Source: Antarctobacter sediminis
GTDB lineage: Bacteria > Pseudomonadota > Alphaproteobacteria > Rhodobacterales > Rhodobacteraceae
Direction: 5' to 3'
DNA: 64,000 bases
Assembly: GCF_019218285.1 (NCBI RefSeq)
Contig: NZ_JAHUZG010000002.1
Location: forward strand, 930,001-994,000
Position numbers and translations under genes: made by a program. Each line of letters begins with the position of its first letter. Within the stretch, counting starts at the first letter, position 1. Below, piece by piece: positions 49,252-58,127 of the stretch. The notes under the pieces were generated by a model. It had not been told where the DNA came from. It was given only the letters and a program-made list of their open reading frames with translations, and ran no database searches.

Positions 49252-49275
49252 GTGCCCGAAAGGCAAGTGACCGAT

Positions 49276-49866
49276 ATGACCAACCTGATCGCCAAGACCG
49301 GTATGGACAAGCGCCTGGCCGAGATTGTTCAGCCGGTGATCGAGGACATGGGTTTCGAGCTGGTGCGCATCCGCCTGATGGGCGGACAGGTGCCGACCCT
49401 GCAAATCATGGCCGAACGCCCGCAGGGCGGGATCGAGGTGGACGAATGCGCCGAGATCTCGACCGCCGTCAGCGCTGTGCTGGATGTCGAAGACCCGATC
49501 ATCGACACCTACACGCTGGAAGTGTCGAGCCCCGGCATCGACCGCCCGCTAACGCGGCTCAAGGATTTCGACACCTACGAAGGCTACGAGGCCAAGCTGG
49601 AAACCGACGAGATGATCGAGGGTCGCAAACGCTTTCGCGGCGTCCTGGCCGGTGTCGAGGATGGCGAAGTGCTGATCAACCTTGACGAAGGCACCATCGG
49701 GCTGGAGTTCGACTGGCTGACCGATGCCAAGCTGGTGATGACCGACGAGCTGATCCGCCTGATGCTGAAGGCGCGCAAGAAGGCGGGCACCGACGGATCA
49801 AGCGAGACACTGGACGAGAGCAAGTTTGACGAGATCGAGACCGAGCCGTCTCGGGACGAGGAGTAA
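49276..49866 (+). CDS. rimP: ribosome maturation factor RimP
   Basis: This 196-residue protein needed for 30S subunit maturation has an N-terminal alpha/beta domain ([20 protein letters not shown]) and a central [17 protein letters not shown] motif that is diagnostic; the SH3-like C-terminal domain ends in an acidic tail ([15 protein letters not shown]). The start [14 protein letters not shown] at 49276 matches the family; an upstream in-frame GTG lies almost on the terminator. nusA follows 5 bases later. Confidence 0.95.
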   Translation: MTNLIAKTGMDKRLAEIVQPVIEDMGFELVRIRLMGGQVPTLQIMAERPQGGIEVDECAEISTAVSAVLDVEDPIIDTYTLEVSSPGIDRPLTRLKDFDTYEGYEAKLETDEMIEGRKRFRGVLAGVEDGEVLINLDEGTIGLEFDWLTDAKLVMTDELIRLMLKARKKAGTDGSSETLDESKFDEIETEPSRDEE

Positions 49867-49871
49867 GAACA

Positions 49872-51500
49872 ATGGCAATTACCTCTGCTAACCAGCTTGA
49901 GCTTTTGCAGACCGCCGAGGCGGTGGCACGCGAAAAGATGATCGACCCCGGTCTGGTCGTCGAAGCGATGGAAGAGAGCCTCGCCCGTGCCGCCAAGTCG
50001 CGTTACGGCGCCGAGATGGACATTCGCGTGTCGATCGACCGCCGCACCGGCAAGGCCACATTCACGCGCGTCCGCACCGTGGTCGAAGACGAGGAACTGG
50101 AAAACTACCAGGCCGAAATGACCGTCCAGCAGGCCAAGCAGTACATGGCCGACCCGCAGGTGGGCGATGTCTTTTCCGAAGAGGTTCCGCCGGTGGAACT
50201 GGGCCGGATCGCAGCACAGTCGGCCAAGCAGGTGATCCTGCAAAAGGTCCGCGAAGCCGAGCGTGACCGCCAGTACGACGAATTCAAGGATCGCGCAGGC
50301 ACGATCATCAACGGTCTGGTCAAGCGCGAAGAATACGGCAACGTCATCGTCGACGTGGGCCGTGGCGAAGCCATCCTGCGCCGCAACGAAAAGATCGGCC
50401 GCGAAAGCTATCGCCCCGGCGACCGCATCCGCTGCTACATCAAGGACGTGCGCCGCGAAACGCGCGGCCCGCAGATTTTCCTGTCGCGCACCGACCCGCA
50501 GTTCATGGCCGAACTGTTCAAGATGGAAGTGCCCGAGATCTACGACGGCATCATCGAGATCAAGGCCGTGGCCCGCGACCCCGGTTCGCGCGCCAAGATC
50601 GCCGTTATCTCTTATGACAGCGGCATCGACCCGGTGGGTGCCTGCGTCGGTATGCGCGGCAGCCGCGTACAGGCCGTTGTGAACGAACTTCAGGGCGAAA
50701 AGATCGACATTATCCCGTGGAACGAGGATGTGCCGACCTTCCTTGTGAACGCGCTGCAACCGGCCGAAGTCAGCAAGGTGGTTCTGGACGAAGACGCCGA
50801 GCGAATCGAGGTGGTCGTGCCCGACGAACAGCTGTCGCTGGCCATCGGCCGTCGTGGTCAGAACGTGCGTCTGGCCAGCCAGCTGACCGGTCTGGACATC
50901 GACATCATGACCGAGGAAGAAGAATCCAAGCGCCGTCAGGCCGAGTTCGAAGAACGCACCAAGCTGTTCATGGAAACGCTGGACCTCGACGAATTCTTTG
51001 CCCAGCTTCTGGTCTCGGAAGGCTTCACCAACCTCGAAGAAGTCGCCTATGTCGAACTCGACGAACTGCTGGTCATCGACGGTGTCGATGAAGGTACCGC
51101 AGAAGAGCTGCAAACCCGTGCCCGCGAGTTCCTGGAAGAACAGGCCCGCAAGGCGCTGGAACGTGCCCGCGAACTGGGCGTGGACGACAGCCTGATCAAC
51201 TTCGAAGGCCTGACCCCGCAAATGGTCGAGGCACTGGCCGAGGATGGAATCAAGACGCTGGAAGACTTTGCAACCTGCGCCGACTGGGAACTGGCCGGTG
51301 GCTGGACCACGGTTGACGGCCAGCGGACCAAGGACGACGGCCTGCTGGAGAAGTTCGAAGTAGACCTCGAAGAGGCGCAGAACATGGTCATGACCGCCCG
51401 CGTCCTGTTGGGCTGGGTCGATCCGACCGAACTGGAAGCCGAGGCCGAGGAAGGCGACGAGGAATTCGCCGAAGACGGCGACGAAGAGCAGGAGGCATAA
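49872..51500 (+). CDS. nusA: transcription termination/antitermination factor NusA
   Basis: This 542-residue RNA-polymerase-associated factor has an N-terminal domain (1-130), S1 domain (about 135-200: GTIINGLVKREEYGNVIVD), KH1 and KH2 (about 230-345: GACVGMRGSRVQAVVNELQG, LAIGRRGQNVRLASQLTG) and a C-terminal part with helix-hairpin-helix-like repeats before an acidic tail. NusA affects pausing, hairpin-dependent termination and antitermination. The operon leader contains a hairpin terminator, so its own product could feed back on it. ylxR follows 7 bases later. Confidence 0.96.
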   Translation: MAITSANQLELLQTAEAVAREKMIDPGLVVEAMEESLARAAKSRYGAEMDIRVSIDRRTGKATFTRVRTVVEDEELENYQAEMTVQQAKQYMADPQVGDVFSEEVPPVELGRIAAQSAKQVILQKVREAERDRQYDEFKDRAGTIINGLVKREEYGNVIVDVGRGEAILRRNEKIGRESYRPGDRIRCYIKDVRRETRGPQIFLSRTDPQFMAELFKMEVPEIYDGIIEIKAVARDPGSRAKIAVISYDSGIDPVGACVGMRGSRVQAVVNELQGEKIDIIPWNEDVPTFLVNALQPAEVSKVVLDEDAERIEVVVPDEQLSLAIGRRGQNVRLASQLTGLDIDIMTEEEESKRRQAEFEERTKLFMETLDLDEFFAQLLVSEGFTNLEEVAYVELDELLVIDGVDEGTAEELQTRAREFLEEQARKALERARELGVDDSLINFEGLTPQMVEALAEDGIKTLEDFATCADWELAGGWTTVDGQRTKDDGLLEKFEVDLEEAQNMVMTARVLLGWVDPTELEAEAEEGDEEFAEDGDEEQEA

Positions 51501-51507
51501 GACCAGC

Positions 51508-52140
51508 ATGACTCGCGGCGGACGGGCCAAAACCCAGGACGACGGACCCGAACGGAAGTGCATCGCCACCGGCGAGGTGCAACCGAAAGACGGGCTGATC
51601 CGCTTTGTCCTGGGCCCGGACGGACGGATCGTGCCGGATCTGGCTGGTAAATTGCCCGGACGCGGACTATATGTGTCCGCCAACCGGGCGGCTATCGAGA
51701 AGGCAGCCGCAAAGGGGCTTTTCAGCCGGGCCATGAAACAGCCTGTGAAAGTCCCCGACGGGCTGTCCGATCTGATCGAACAGATGCTGGTGAAACGGGT
51801 CGTTGACCTGATTTCATTGGCGCGCAAGTCGGGCGAGGCCGTCTCGGGCTATGAGAAGGTCAAGTCCTGGCTTCAGATGGAAGAGGCCTCTGTATTGATC
51901 CAGGCCGAAGACGGATCGGGACGAGGCAAGTCGAAACTGTCCACGCCATATGGCGGGCGGTACATCGGTTGGTTGACGGCAGACGAGCTTGGCGCGGCCT
52001 TCGGTCGACAAACTGTCATACATGCGGCGCTAGGCTCTGGCGGACTCGTGCCGCGTATTGTAGAGGAAGCCCAACGCTTGAAGGGTGTACGCGTCGGATC
52101 TGACGCGGATCGCGGTGGCAGGGGCCACCGGAAAGGATGA
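51508..52140 (+). CDS. ylxR: YlxR-L7Ae fusion RNA-binding protein
   Basis: This 210-residue protein has an N-terminal YlxR/DUF448 domain (about 10-85: ERKCIATGEVQPKDGLIRFV and GRGLYVSANRAAIEKA) and a C-terminal L7Ae-like domain (about 95-190: LISLARKSGEAVSGYEKVKS). In many bacteria these are two separate small genes between nusA and infB; the fused form is frequent in alphaproteobacteria. An RNA-binding role in ribosome function is inferred from domains and context. Confidence 0.88.
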   Translation: MTRGGRAKTQDDGPERKCIATGEVQPKDGLIRFVLGPDGRIVPDLAGKLPGRGLYVSANRAAIEKAAAKGLFSRAMKQPVKVPDGLSDLIEQMLVKRVVDLISLARKSGEAVSGYEKVKSWLQMEEASVLIQAEDGSGRGKSKLSTPYGGRYIGWLTADELGAAFGRQTVIHAALGSGGLVPRIVEEAQRLKGVRVGSDADRGGRGHRKG

Positions 52141-52149
52141 AGAAGCTTT

Positions 52150-54645
52150 ATGAGCGATAACGACGGTAAAAAGACCTTGGGTGTGCGTGGTGGCGGTCCC
52201 CGTTCCGGGAGCGTAAAGCAGAGCTTTAGCCATGGCCGCACCAAGAACGTCGTGGTGGAGACCAAGCGCAAGCGCGTCGTGGTGCCGAAGCCCGGCGCCG
52301 GTGGTGCGGGCGGCAAGGGCGGCCCGGTTGGTGGATCGGGCGGCAAGCGCCCGGCTGGCATCTCGGACGCCGAGATGGAACGCCGCCTGAAGGCATTGCA
52401 GGCCGCGAAGGCCCGCGAGGCGGAAGAAACCGCCAAACGCGAAGCCGAGGAAAAGGCCCGCGCCGAAGAGCGTGAGCGCCTCCGCGCCGAGAAAGAACAG
52501 AAAGAGCGCGAACAGCGCGAAGCCGAGGAAGCGCTGAAGCGCAAGGCCGAGGAAGAAGAGCGCAAGAAGCGCGAAGCCGAGGAAGCCGCCAAAGCGGCTG
52601 CCGCGGCTGCCGCACAGCCTGCGCCCAAGGCCGACGATCAGGCCCGCGCCAAGCCCAAAAAGGACGAGGCCCCGCGCCGCGCTCCGGAACGCGACAACCG
52701 CGACGACCAGAATCGTGGCCGTGGCCGTGGCCGCGACGACGGCAACCGTCGTTCGGGCAAGCTGACCCTGAATCAGGCCCTTGGCGGCGAAGGCGGGCGT
52801 CAGAAGTCTCTGGCTTCGATGAAGCGCAAGCAGGAACGTGCCCGTCAAAAGGCCATGGGTGGCGCGCAGAACCGTGAAAAGGTCACGCGCGACGTTCAGC
52901 TGCCCGAAGCCATTACCGTTGCAGAACTGGCGAACCGGATGACCGAAAAGGTCGCCGATGTGGTCAAGTCCCTGATGCAGAACGGCATCATGGCGACCCA
53001 GAACCAGACCATCGACGCCGATACCGCCGAACTCATCATTGAGGAATTCGGCCACCGGGTGACCCGTGTCTCTGACGCTGACGTCGAAGACGTCATCAAG
53101 GAAGTCGAGGACAAGGACGAAGACCTGAAGCCGCGGCCCCCGGTCATCACGATCATGGGCCACGTCGACCACGGCAAGACCTCGCTTCTGGATGCGATCC
53201 GCGATGCGAAGGTGACCGCGGGCGAAGCCGGCGGCATCACCCAGCACATCGGTGCCTATCAGGTGACCACTGACAGCGGTGCGGTCCTCAGCTTCCTCGA
53301 CACGCCCGGCCACGCGGCCTTTACCTCGATGCGTTCGCGCGGGGCCCAGGTGACGGATATCGTCGTTCTGGTCGTCGCTGCCGACGACGCGGTGATGCCG
53401 CAGACGATCGAGGCGATCAACCACGCCAAGGCGGCCGAAGTGCCGATGATCGTGGCGATCAACAAGGTCGACAAGCCCTCGGCCAACCCGACCAAGGTCC
53501 GGACCGACCTGCTGCAACACGAAGTCATCGTCGAAGAGCTTTCGGGTGAAGTGCAAGATGTCGAAGTTTCGGCCATCACCGGTCAGGGCCTCGACGAACT
53601 CTTGGAAGCCATCGCGCTTCAGGCAGAGATCCTTGAACTGAAAGCCAACCCCGACCGCGCCGCCGAAGGTGCCGTGATCGAGGCACAGCTGGACGTGGGT
53701 CGCGGCCCCGTTGCCACCGTTCTGGTGCAGCGCGGCACCCTGAAACAGGGTGACATCTTTGTAGTGGGTGAGCAGTACGGCAAGGTCCGTGCGCTGATCA
53801 ACGACAAGGGCGAGCGCGTCAAAGAGGCTGGCCCGTCGGTTCCGGTCGAAGTTCTGGGTCTCAACGGCACCCCCGAGGCAGGCGACGTTCTCAACGTTGT
53901 CGAGACCGAGGCACAGGCCCGCGAGATCGCCGAGTACCGCGCCAATCTGGCCAAGGAAAAGCGTGCCGCCGCCGGTGCGGCCACCACGCTGGACCAGTTG
54001 CTGCAAAAGGCGAAAGACGACGAGAACGTCAGCGAACTGCCCGTTATCGTCAAAGCCGACGTGCAGGGGTCGTCCGAAGCCATCGTTCAGGCGCTGGAAA
54101 AAGTCGGCAACGACGAGGTCCGCGTGCGCGTGATCCACTATGGCGTGGGCGCGATCACCGAGACCGACGTCGGCCTTGCAGAAGCGTCGGGCTGTCCGGT
54201 GATCGGCTTCAACGTGCGTGCCAATGCACCCGCACGGAACGCGGCCAACCAAAAGGGCGTGGAAATCCGGTACTATTCGGTGATCTACGATCTCGTCGAC
54301 GATGTGAAAGCGGCGGCCTCGGGCCTGCTGTCGAACGAAATCCGCGAGAACTTCATCGGTTACGCTTCGATCAAGGAAGTCTTCAAGGTGTCCAACGTCG
54401 GCAAGGTTGCCGGCTGTCTCGTCACCGAAGGTGTCGCCCGCCGGTCGGCCGGTGTGCGCCTGCTGCGCGACGACGTGGTGATCCACGAAGGCACGCTGAA
54501 GACGCTCAAGCGCTTCAAGGATGAAGTTGCCGAGGTCCAGTCGGGCCAGGAATGCGGCATGGCCTTTGAGAACTACGACGACATCCGCCCCGGCGACGTC
54601 ATCGAAATCTTCGAGCGCGAAGAGATCGAACGGACGCTCGACTGA
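52150..54645 (+). CDS. infB: translation initiation factor IF-2
   Basis: This 831-residue GTPase brings initiator tRNA to the 30S subunit. The first ~250 residues are charged and low in complexity (long Glu/Lys/Arg/Ala helix, then [11 protein letters not shown]). An IF2_N domain follows (about 255-310), then the GTPase with G1 GHVDHGKTS (about 336), DTPGHAAF, and [12 protein letters not shown] (about 437). Beta-barrel domains complete the protein. The 9-base gap after ylxR supports a single operon. The opposite-strand open frames are shadows. Confidence 0.97.
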   Translation: MSDNDGKKTLGVRGGGPRSGSVKQSFSHGRTKNVVVETKRKRVVVPKPGAGGAGGKGGPVGGSGGKRPAGISDAEMERRLKALQAAKAREAEETAKREAEEKARAEERERLRAEKEQKEREQREAEEALKRKAEEEERKKREAEEAAKAAAAAAAQPAPKADDQARAKPKKDEAPRRAPERDNRDDQNRGRGRGRDDGNRRSGKLTLNQALGGEGGRQKSLASMKRKQERARQKAMGGAQNREKVTRDVQLPEAITVAELANRMTEKVADVVKSLMQNGIMATQNQTIDADTAELIIEEFGHRVTRVSDADVEDVIKEVEDKDEDLKPRPPVITIMGHVDHGKTSLLDAIRDAKVTAGEAGGITQHIGAYQVTTDSGAVLSFLDTPGHAAFTSMRSRGAQVTDIVVLVVAADDAVMPQTIEAINHAKAAEVPMIVAINKVDKPSANPTKVRTDLLQHEVIVEELSGEVQDVEVSAITGQGLDELLEAIALQAEILELKANPDRAAEGAVIEAQLDVGRGPVATVLVQRGTLKQGDIFVVGEQYGKVRALINDKGERVKEAGPSVPVEVLGLNGTPEAGDVLNVVETEAQAREIAEYRANLAKEKRAAAGAATTLDQLLQKAKDDENVSELPVIVKADVQGSSEAIVQALEKVGNDEVRVRVIHYGVGAITETDVGLAEASGCPVIGFNVRANAPARNAANQKGVEIRYYSVIYDLVDDVKAAASGLLSNEIRENFIGYASIKEVFKVSNVGKVAGCLVTEGVARRSAGVRLLRDDVVIHEGTLKTLKRFKDEVAEVQSGQECGMAFENYDDIRPGDVIEIFEREEIERTLD

Positions 54646-54666
54646 CACTTGGGCATATCAAACCAG

Positions 54667-54694
54667 AAAGGCCGGCGCATCGCGCCGGCCTTTT
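54667..54694. terminator. bidirectional terminator after infB
   Basis: AAAGGCCGGCGC (54667-54678) pairs with GCGCCGGCCTTT (54682-54693) around an ATC loop, followed by T. It lies between convergent infB and the CMD gene. Confidence 0.9.
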
Positions 54695-54718
54695 GCGTTC
54701 ATATCGGTAAGGCGGCGA

Positions 54719-55282
54719 TCAGGCCGCCTTGTCAGTCTTGGTCCAGGCGAATTTTTCGAACACTTTGTCCACCGGAGTCTTGGCAAGGTGGTTGGTGTAG
54801 TTCGACATGATCTTCTGGCTGTAGCCAAGGATCACTTCGAGGATGTTCTGACGGGTATAGCCTGCGTCAAGGAAAGCCTGCACGTCTTCGTCCGCCACGA
54901 AACCGCGCTGGCGCACAAGTTGCAGCGTGAAGGTCCGCAGCGCCTCCAGCTTGGACGTGGGCAAAGGGGTTTCGTCCCGCAGCGCGTTGATAACGGCATC
55001 GTCAACGCCCATCTGCTTGGCAATGCCAGTGTGCGCGGGAACGCAGTAATGGCATTCGTTTTCCACGTTGATCGCCTGCCAGACGACGGTCAGTTCGTCC
55101 TTGTCGAAGCTGGTCTTTTGAAACAGGGCGTGCAGCGTCTGGTAGGCTTCGAGGAACTCAGGCGATTCCGCCATCACCTTGTGCAACCCCGGGAGACGGC
55201 CAAACGCGGCCTTGGATTTTTCCAGCAACGGCTTGGAGGCGTCGGGGGCGGTGGTTTCATCGTGGAAGGTGAAATCGGTCAT
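54719..55282 (-). CDS. carboxymuconolactone decarboxylase/AhpD family protein
   Basis: This 187-residue AhpD-fold protein has the redox motif ECHYCVPAHTG (Cys77, Cys80, His84). ESPEFLEAYQTLHALFQKTS and NILEVILGYSQKIMSNYTNH are common in this group. The exact substrate is unknown; a peroxide- or electrophile-defence role is likely. The start has a strong aaaggagagac ribosome site. It is divergent from a TetR regulator that shares two palindromic sites with it. Confidence 0.88.
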   Translation of the reverse strand: MTDFTFHDETTAPDASKPLLEKSKAAFGRLPGLHKVMAESPEFLEAYQTLHALFQKTSFDKDELTVVWQAINVENECHYCVPAHTGIAKQMGVDDAVINALRDETPLPTSKLEALRTFTLQLVRQRGFVADEDVQAFLDAGYTRQNILEVILGYSQKIMSNYTNHLAKTPVDKVFEKFAWTKTDKAA

Positions 55283-55326
55283 CAGTCTCTCCTTTGGGCG
55301 AACCGGGCTGGTCCGTCGATGAACGA

Positions 55327-55354
55327 GACATAGTCAACTTGAGTGATCACTCAA
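55327..55354 (-). promoter_or_regulatory. putative promoter of the CMD/AhpD gene
   Basis: On the reverse strand, TTGAGT (55354-55349) and TATGTC (55332-55327) are 16 bases apart. The -35 falls inside palindrome 1, consistent with repression. Confidence 0.45.
55339..55354. promoter_or_regulatory. palindrome 1, probable TetR operator
   Basis: TTGAGTGATCACTCAA is a perfect 16-base palindrome in the divergent tetR/CMD gap. Confidence 0.7.
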
Positions 55355-55362
55355 TGACGATT

Positions 55363-55378
55363 TTGAGCAATCACTCAA
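55363..55378. promoter_or_regulatory. palindrome 2, probable TetR operator
   Basis: TTGAGCAATCACTCAA differs from palindrome 1 at two of 16 positions and is centred 24 bases from it. Confidence 0.65.
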
Positions 55379-55436
55379 ACGTGAGCCGGGATCACAAGGC
55401 CACGACAACAGAGCGATTTGGCCCTATATCCCCTAC

Positions 55437-56066
55437 ATGACACGCGCACGCCCCTATGACCGCGATACAGCACTGGATGCTGCCCTGACGCTATTCTGGC
55501 GAAAAGGCTATCACGCCACCTCTTTGAAGGATCTGGAAGGCGCTTTGCGAATGAAGCCCGGCAGCATCTATGCGGCCTTCAAAAGCAAGGAGGCGCTGTT
55601 TCTGACAGTGCTGGAGCGTTACTACCAGCGCAATACGCAGGTGTTACAGACCCTGCTTGCCCAAGACGGCTCGCCACTGGATGCGCTTGCGCAGTTCCTG
55701 CGATCCTTTGCCAAGGCCGAACTGGACGATCCCCGGCGACAGGCCTGCATGGTCGTACGCACGATGCTGGAAACCACCGCCGGAGAAGCCGCCCTTAGTG
55801 AAAAGGCGCGTGGTTACCTCGACGATATGACGGAACATTTCCGTGCCGCATTCGAAGCGGCCAAAACCGCGGGCGAACTGCCGGCGGACGCGGATACAAA
55901 ACGTCTGGCCCGCCGTTTTCAGGCCAATCTGACCGCCTTGCGGATCGAAGCACAGCGGGCGATTGCACCAGAAGCGCTGAACGATCTGGCCGACGACATG
56001 GCGGCTGAATTGGACGCCCTGAAATTGAAAACGGGGACAGCGCACCGCCCTGCCCCCGCAAACTGA
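55437..56066 (+). CDS. TetR/AcrR family transcriptional regulator
   Basis: This 209-residue regulator has the N-terminal TetR helix-turn-helix (about 10-55: DTALDAALTLFWRKGYHATS, MKPGSIYAAFKSKEAL) and a ligand domain of about 150 residues that includes ACMVVRTMLETTA. It is divergent from a CMD/AhpD gene, with two matching palindromes between them. A TATATC hexamer ends 6 bases before the ATG and there is no ribosome site, so a leaderless message is likely. The inducer is unknown; an electrophile or quinone would suit the partner gene. Confidence 0.9.
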   Translation: MTRARPYDRDTALDAALTLFWRKGYHATSLKDLEGALRMKPGSIYAAFKSKEALFLTVLERYYQRNTQVLQTLLAQDGSPLDALAQFLRSFAKAELDDPRRQACMVVRTMLETTAGEAALSEKARGYLDDMTEHFRAAFEAAKTAGELPADADTKRLARRFQANLTALRIEAQRAIAPEALNDLADDMAAELDALKLKTGTAHRPAPAN

Positions 56067-56093
56067 CTCTGGCCGGATCGAAAATCCGGCTAA

Positions 56094-56219
56094 TTATCCG
56101 GCGGGCTTGCCGACATAAACATTCTGCCCGACACGGACAGAGATACGGCCATCGGGAAAGGTCTTTTCCAGAAAGCCCTGAACTGACACACAACTACCGA
56201 TCACGATTGTCTTGAGCAT
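56094..56219 (-). CDS. small protein, 41 aa
   Basis: The short frame begins MLKTIVIGSCVSVQG and ends GQNVYVGKPAG. It has a ribosome site (ggag, 7 bases before ATG 56219), normal codon use and a pattern of two beta-strands around a Pro-Asp-Gly turn (FPDGRISVRV). The mix of a hydrophobic start with a single Cys does not look like a signal peptide. I recall similar short proteins in other roseobacters but cannot name a family. The longer frame in the same phase adds a sequence without coding character. Confidence 0.6.
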   Translation of the reverse strand: MLKTIVIGSCVSVQGFLEKTFPDGRISVRVGQNVYVGKPAG

Positions 56220-56284
56220 AACGCGTCTCCAAGTGTCCCATTGCCTAAAATCTAGAGCGAATGTGGAAACAGTTCTACGCCCTC

Positions 56285-56302
56285 GCGTCACAAAAATGAC
56301 GC
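56285..56302. promoter_or_regulatory. inverted repeat upstream of the 41-aa gene
   Basis: GCGTCA-caaaaa-TGACGC is a perfect 6-base inverted repeat between mutT and the small gene, both on the reverse strand. It could be an operator or a small hairpin after mutT. Confidence 0.3.
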
Positions 56303-56396
56303 AATTGTGCCAAAGTCGCAGGCAAAGGCGACCAATTTTCAGGCAGTTACCGATCAACGCCGACCGATAGGCAGAAATCCGGGCAATGCCGCTTGA

Positions 56397-56795
56397 TCAA
56401 AGCCAGTCCCTGAGAATCGGGATCAGGGGAATATCGGCAGGCGGCATGGGATAGCTGCGCAGGTCTTCCTTGCGCACCCATTTCAAAGCCTGCCCCTCTT
56501 TTGATTGCGGAATGCCACCCCATTTGCGGCACGCGAAAAGCGGCATCAGCAAATGGAAATCATCATAGGCGTGCGAGGCGAAAGTCAGCGGCGCAAGGCA
56601 ACTGGACCAGGTTTCGATTCCCAGTTCCTCGTGCAATTCTCGGATCAGCGCGGCCTCGGGGCTTTCGCCCGCCTCGACCTTGCCGCCGGGGAACTCCCAG
56701 AGACCGGCCATGCTTTTGCCTTCGGGACGTTGAGCGAGAAGGACACGGCCATCGGCATCGATCAGGGCGACGGCGGAGACGAGGATGATCTTCAT
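56397..56795 (-). CDS. mutT: 8-oxo-dGTP diphosphatase (MutT-type Nudix hydrolase)
   Basis: This 132-residue Nudix protein has the complete box G-x5-E-x7-REL-x2-EELG (GGKVEAGES to REL-HEELGI, residues 37-60). The N-terminal MKIILVSAVALIDADGRVLLAQRPEGKSMAGLWEFPGG is typical of MutT, which removes oxidised guanine nucleotides. The length matches E. coli MutT (129). It lies downstream of argJ on the same strand but is separated by a repeat and a terminator. Confidence 0.85.
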   Translation of the reverse strand: MKIILVSAVALIDADGRVLLAQRPEGKSMAGLWEFPGGKVEAGESPEAALIRELHEELGIETWSSCLAPLTFASHAYDDFHLLMPLFACRKWGGIPQSKEGQALKWVRKEDLRSYPMPPADIPLIPILRDWL

Positions 56796-56821
56796 GCTGC
56801 GGTGCGCTCTTGCTGGGCGGA

Positions 56822-56875
56822 CAGGGCGAGGGGCCAGCCCCTCGCGCTCCCCGGGATATTTCAGGACAGAAGAAA
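56822..56875. repeat. candidate intergenic repeat element
   Basis: A perfect hairpin GCGAGGGGC-CA-GCCCCTCGC (56826-56845) is followed by gctccccgggatatttcagg and acagaagaaa. The arrangement resembles short dispersed elements that I recall between genes in Rhodobacteraceae; only one copy is in this window. Confidence 0.4.
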
Positions 56876-56897
56876 GGGGGGCGTTTTGGCCCCCCCC
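56876..56897 (-). terminator. argJ terminator
   Basis: On the reverse strand, G-rich and C-rich arms (56897-56889 and 56882-56876) pair around a 6-base loop, followed by ttt, directly after the argJ stop. Confidence 0.6.
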
Positions 56898-56905
56898 GGA
56901 TTGGA

Positions 56906-58123
56906 TCAGGACCGGTAATCGGCGTTGATCTGGATGTAGCCGTGGGTCAGGTCGCAGGTCCAGACGGTCGCCTGCCCCTGCCCGAGGCCGATGTCGACGT
57001 TGATGTCGATTTCCTGACCTTTGAAATAGGTTGCGCCCTGTTCCTCGCGATAGCTTTCGGCGACCCAGCCTTTTTCGGCCACAGTGATGTCACCGAAACG
57101 GATCGAGAGCAGGTCGCGGTCAGCGGCGGCGCCGGACTTGCCGACAGCCATGACGATGCGACCCCAGTTCGGATCCTCACCCGCCAGCGCGGTTTTGACC
57201 AACGGCGAGTTGGCAATGGCCAATGCATGGGTGCGCGCATCGGATTCACTTGCGGCGCCAGAGACATGCACGGTCACGAACTTGGTCGCGCCTTCGCCAT
57301 CGCGCACGACCTGATGGGCGAGATCGAGCATCACGCCATAGAGCGCCTGGGTGAATTCCGCATTCCAGGTGACATCGACTCCCGACGCGCCGGTCGCCGC
57401 CATCAACAGCGTGTCCGAGGTCGAGGTGTCGCTGTCCACGGTGATATTGTTGAACGTCTTGTCGTTCAGTTCGGACACCATGGATTGCAGTTCGGCGCGC
57501 GGAATCCGCGCATCGGTGAAGATATAGACCAACATGGTCGCCATATCGGGTGCGATCATGCCGGATCCTTTGGCGATGCCCGCGATGCGCACTGTCTTGC
57601 CGTCCACCTCGATTTCCGCCGTGGCGGCCTTGGGGAAGGTATCCGTTGTCATGATCGCGCGGGCGGCATCGGCCATGCCCTCGGGCGAGAGCGCGGCATG
57701 CAGCTCGTCGAGCTTGGCCGTGATGCGGTCATGCGGCAGGCGTTCGCCGATCACCCCGGTCGAAGAGGTGAAGACGCGCGCCGCCGGAAGACCAGTGCGT
57801 TCGGCCACCGCCGCACAGATGGCGGCGACGGAACCTTCGCCGGCGCGACCGGTGAAGGCGTTGGAGTTGCCCGAATTGACGATGATGGCGGCCCCTGCGG
57901 CGCTGTCTGCGCCGATCTTGGCCTGGCAATCCAGCACATTGGCGGAACGGGTGGCCGAGCGGGTAAACACCCCGGCCACCACGCTGCCCGGGTCGAGCAG
58001 CGCCAGCATCACGTCCGGGCGGCCCTTGTAACGGACCCCCGCTTCGGCGATGGCGAAACGCACGCCCCCGATGATCGGGAGCGCGGGAAACTCTGCGGGG
58101 GCAAGCGGGGACCGGGGAGGCAT
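56906..58123 (-). CDS. argJ: glutamate N-acetyltransferase / amino-acid N-acetyltransferase
   Basis: This 405-residue enzyme transfers the acetyl group from N-acetylornithine to glutamate in cyclic arginine synthesis; some members also use acetyl-CoA. The self-cleavage site is in KGSGMIAPDMATML (Thr196), giving alpha and beta chains. SSTGVIGERLP, IIVNSGNSNAFTG and the C-terminal DLTHGYIQINADYRS are diagnostic. It lies 4 bases after the parvulin gene on the same strand, so the two are probably co-transcribed. Confidence 0.95.
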   Translation of the reverse strand: MPPRSPLAPAEFPALPIIGGVRFAIAEAGVRYKGRPDVMLALLDPGSVVAGVFTRSATRSANVLDCQAKIGADSAAGAAIIVNSGNSNAFTGRAGEGSVAAICAAVAERTGLPAARVFTSSTGVIGERLPHDRITAKLDELHAALSPEGMADAARAIMTTDTFPKAATAEIEVDGKTVRIAGIAKGSGMIAPDMATMLVYIFTDARIPRAELQSMVSELNDKTFNNITVDSDTSTSDTLLMAATGASGVDVTWNAEFTQALYGVMLDLAHQVVRDGEGATKFVTVHVSGAASESDARTHALAIANSPLVKTALAGEDPNWGRIVMAVGKSGAAADRDLLSIRFGDITVAEKGWVAESYREEQGATYFKGQEIDINVDIGLGQGQATVWTCDLTHGYIQINADYRS

Positions 58124-58127
58124 CGGA

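Noticed and set aside
52380-52620. Repetitive Glu/Lys/Ala stretch in infB as a tandem DNA repeat
   Set aside because: It is the usual low-complexity helical N-terminal part of bacterial IF-2, not an exact repeat.
49584-54648. Two long reverse-strand open frames opposite nusA and infB
   Set aside because: They are antisense shadows of strongly coding genes, rich in Gly/His/Arg/Val without domain structure.
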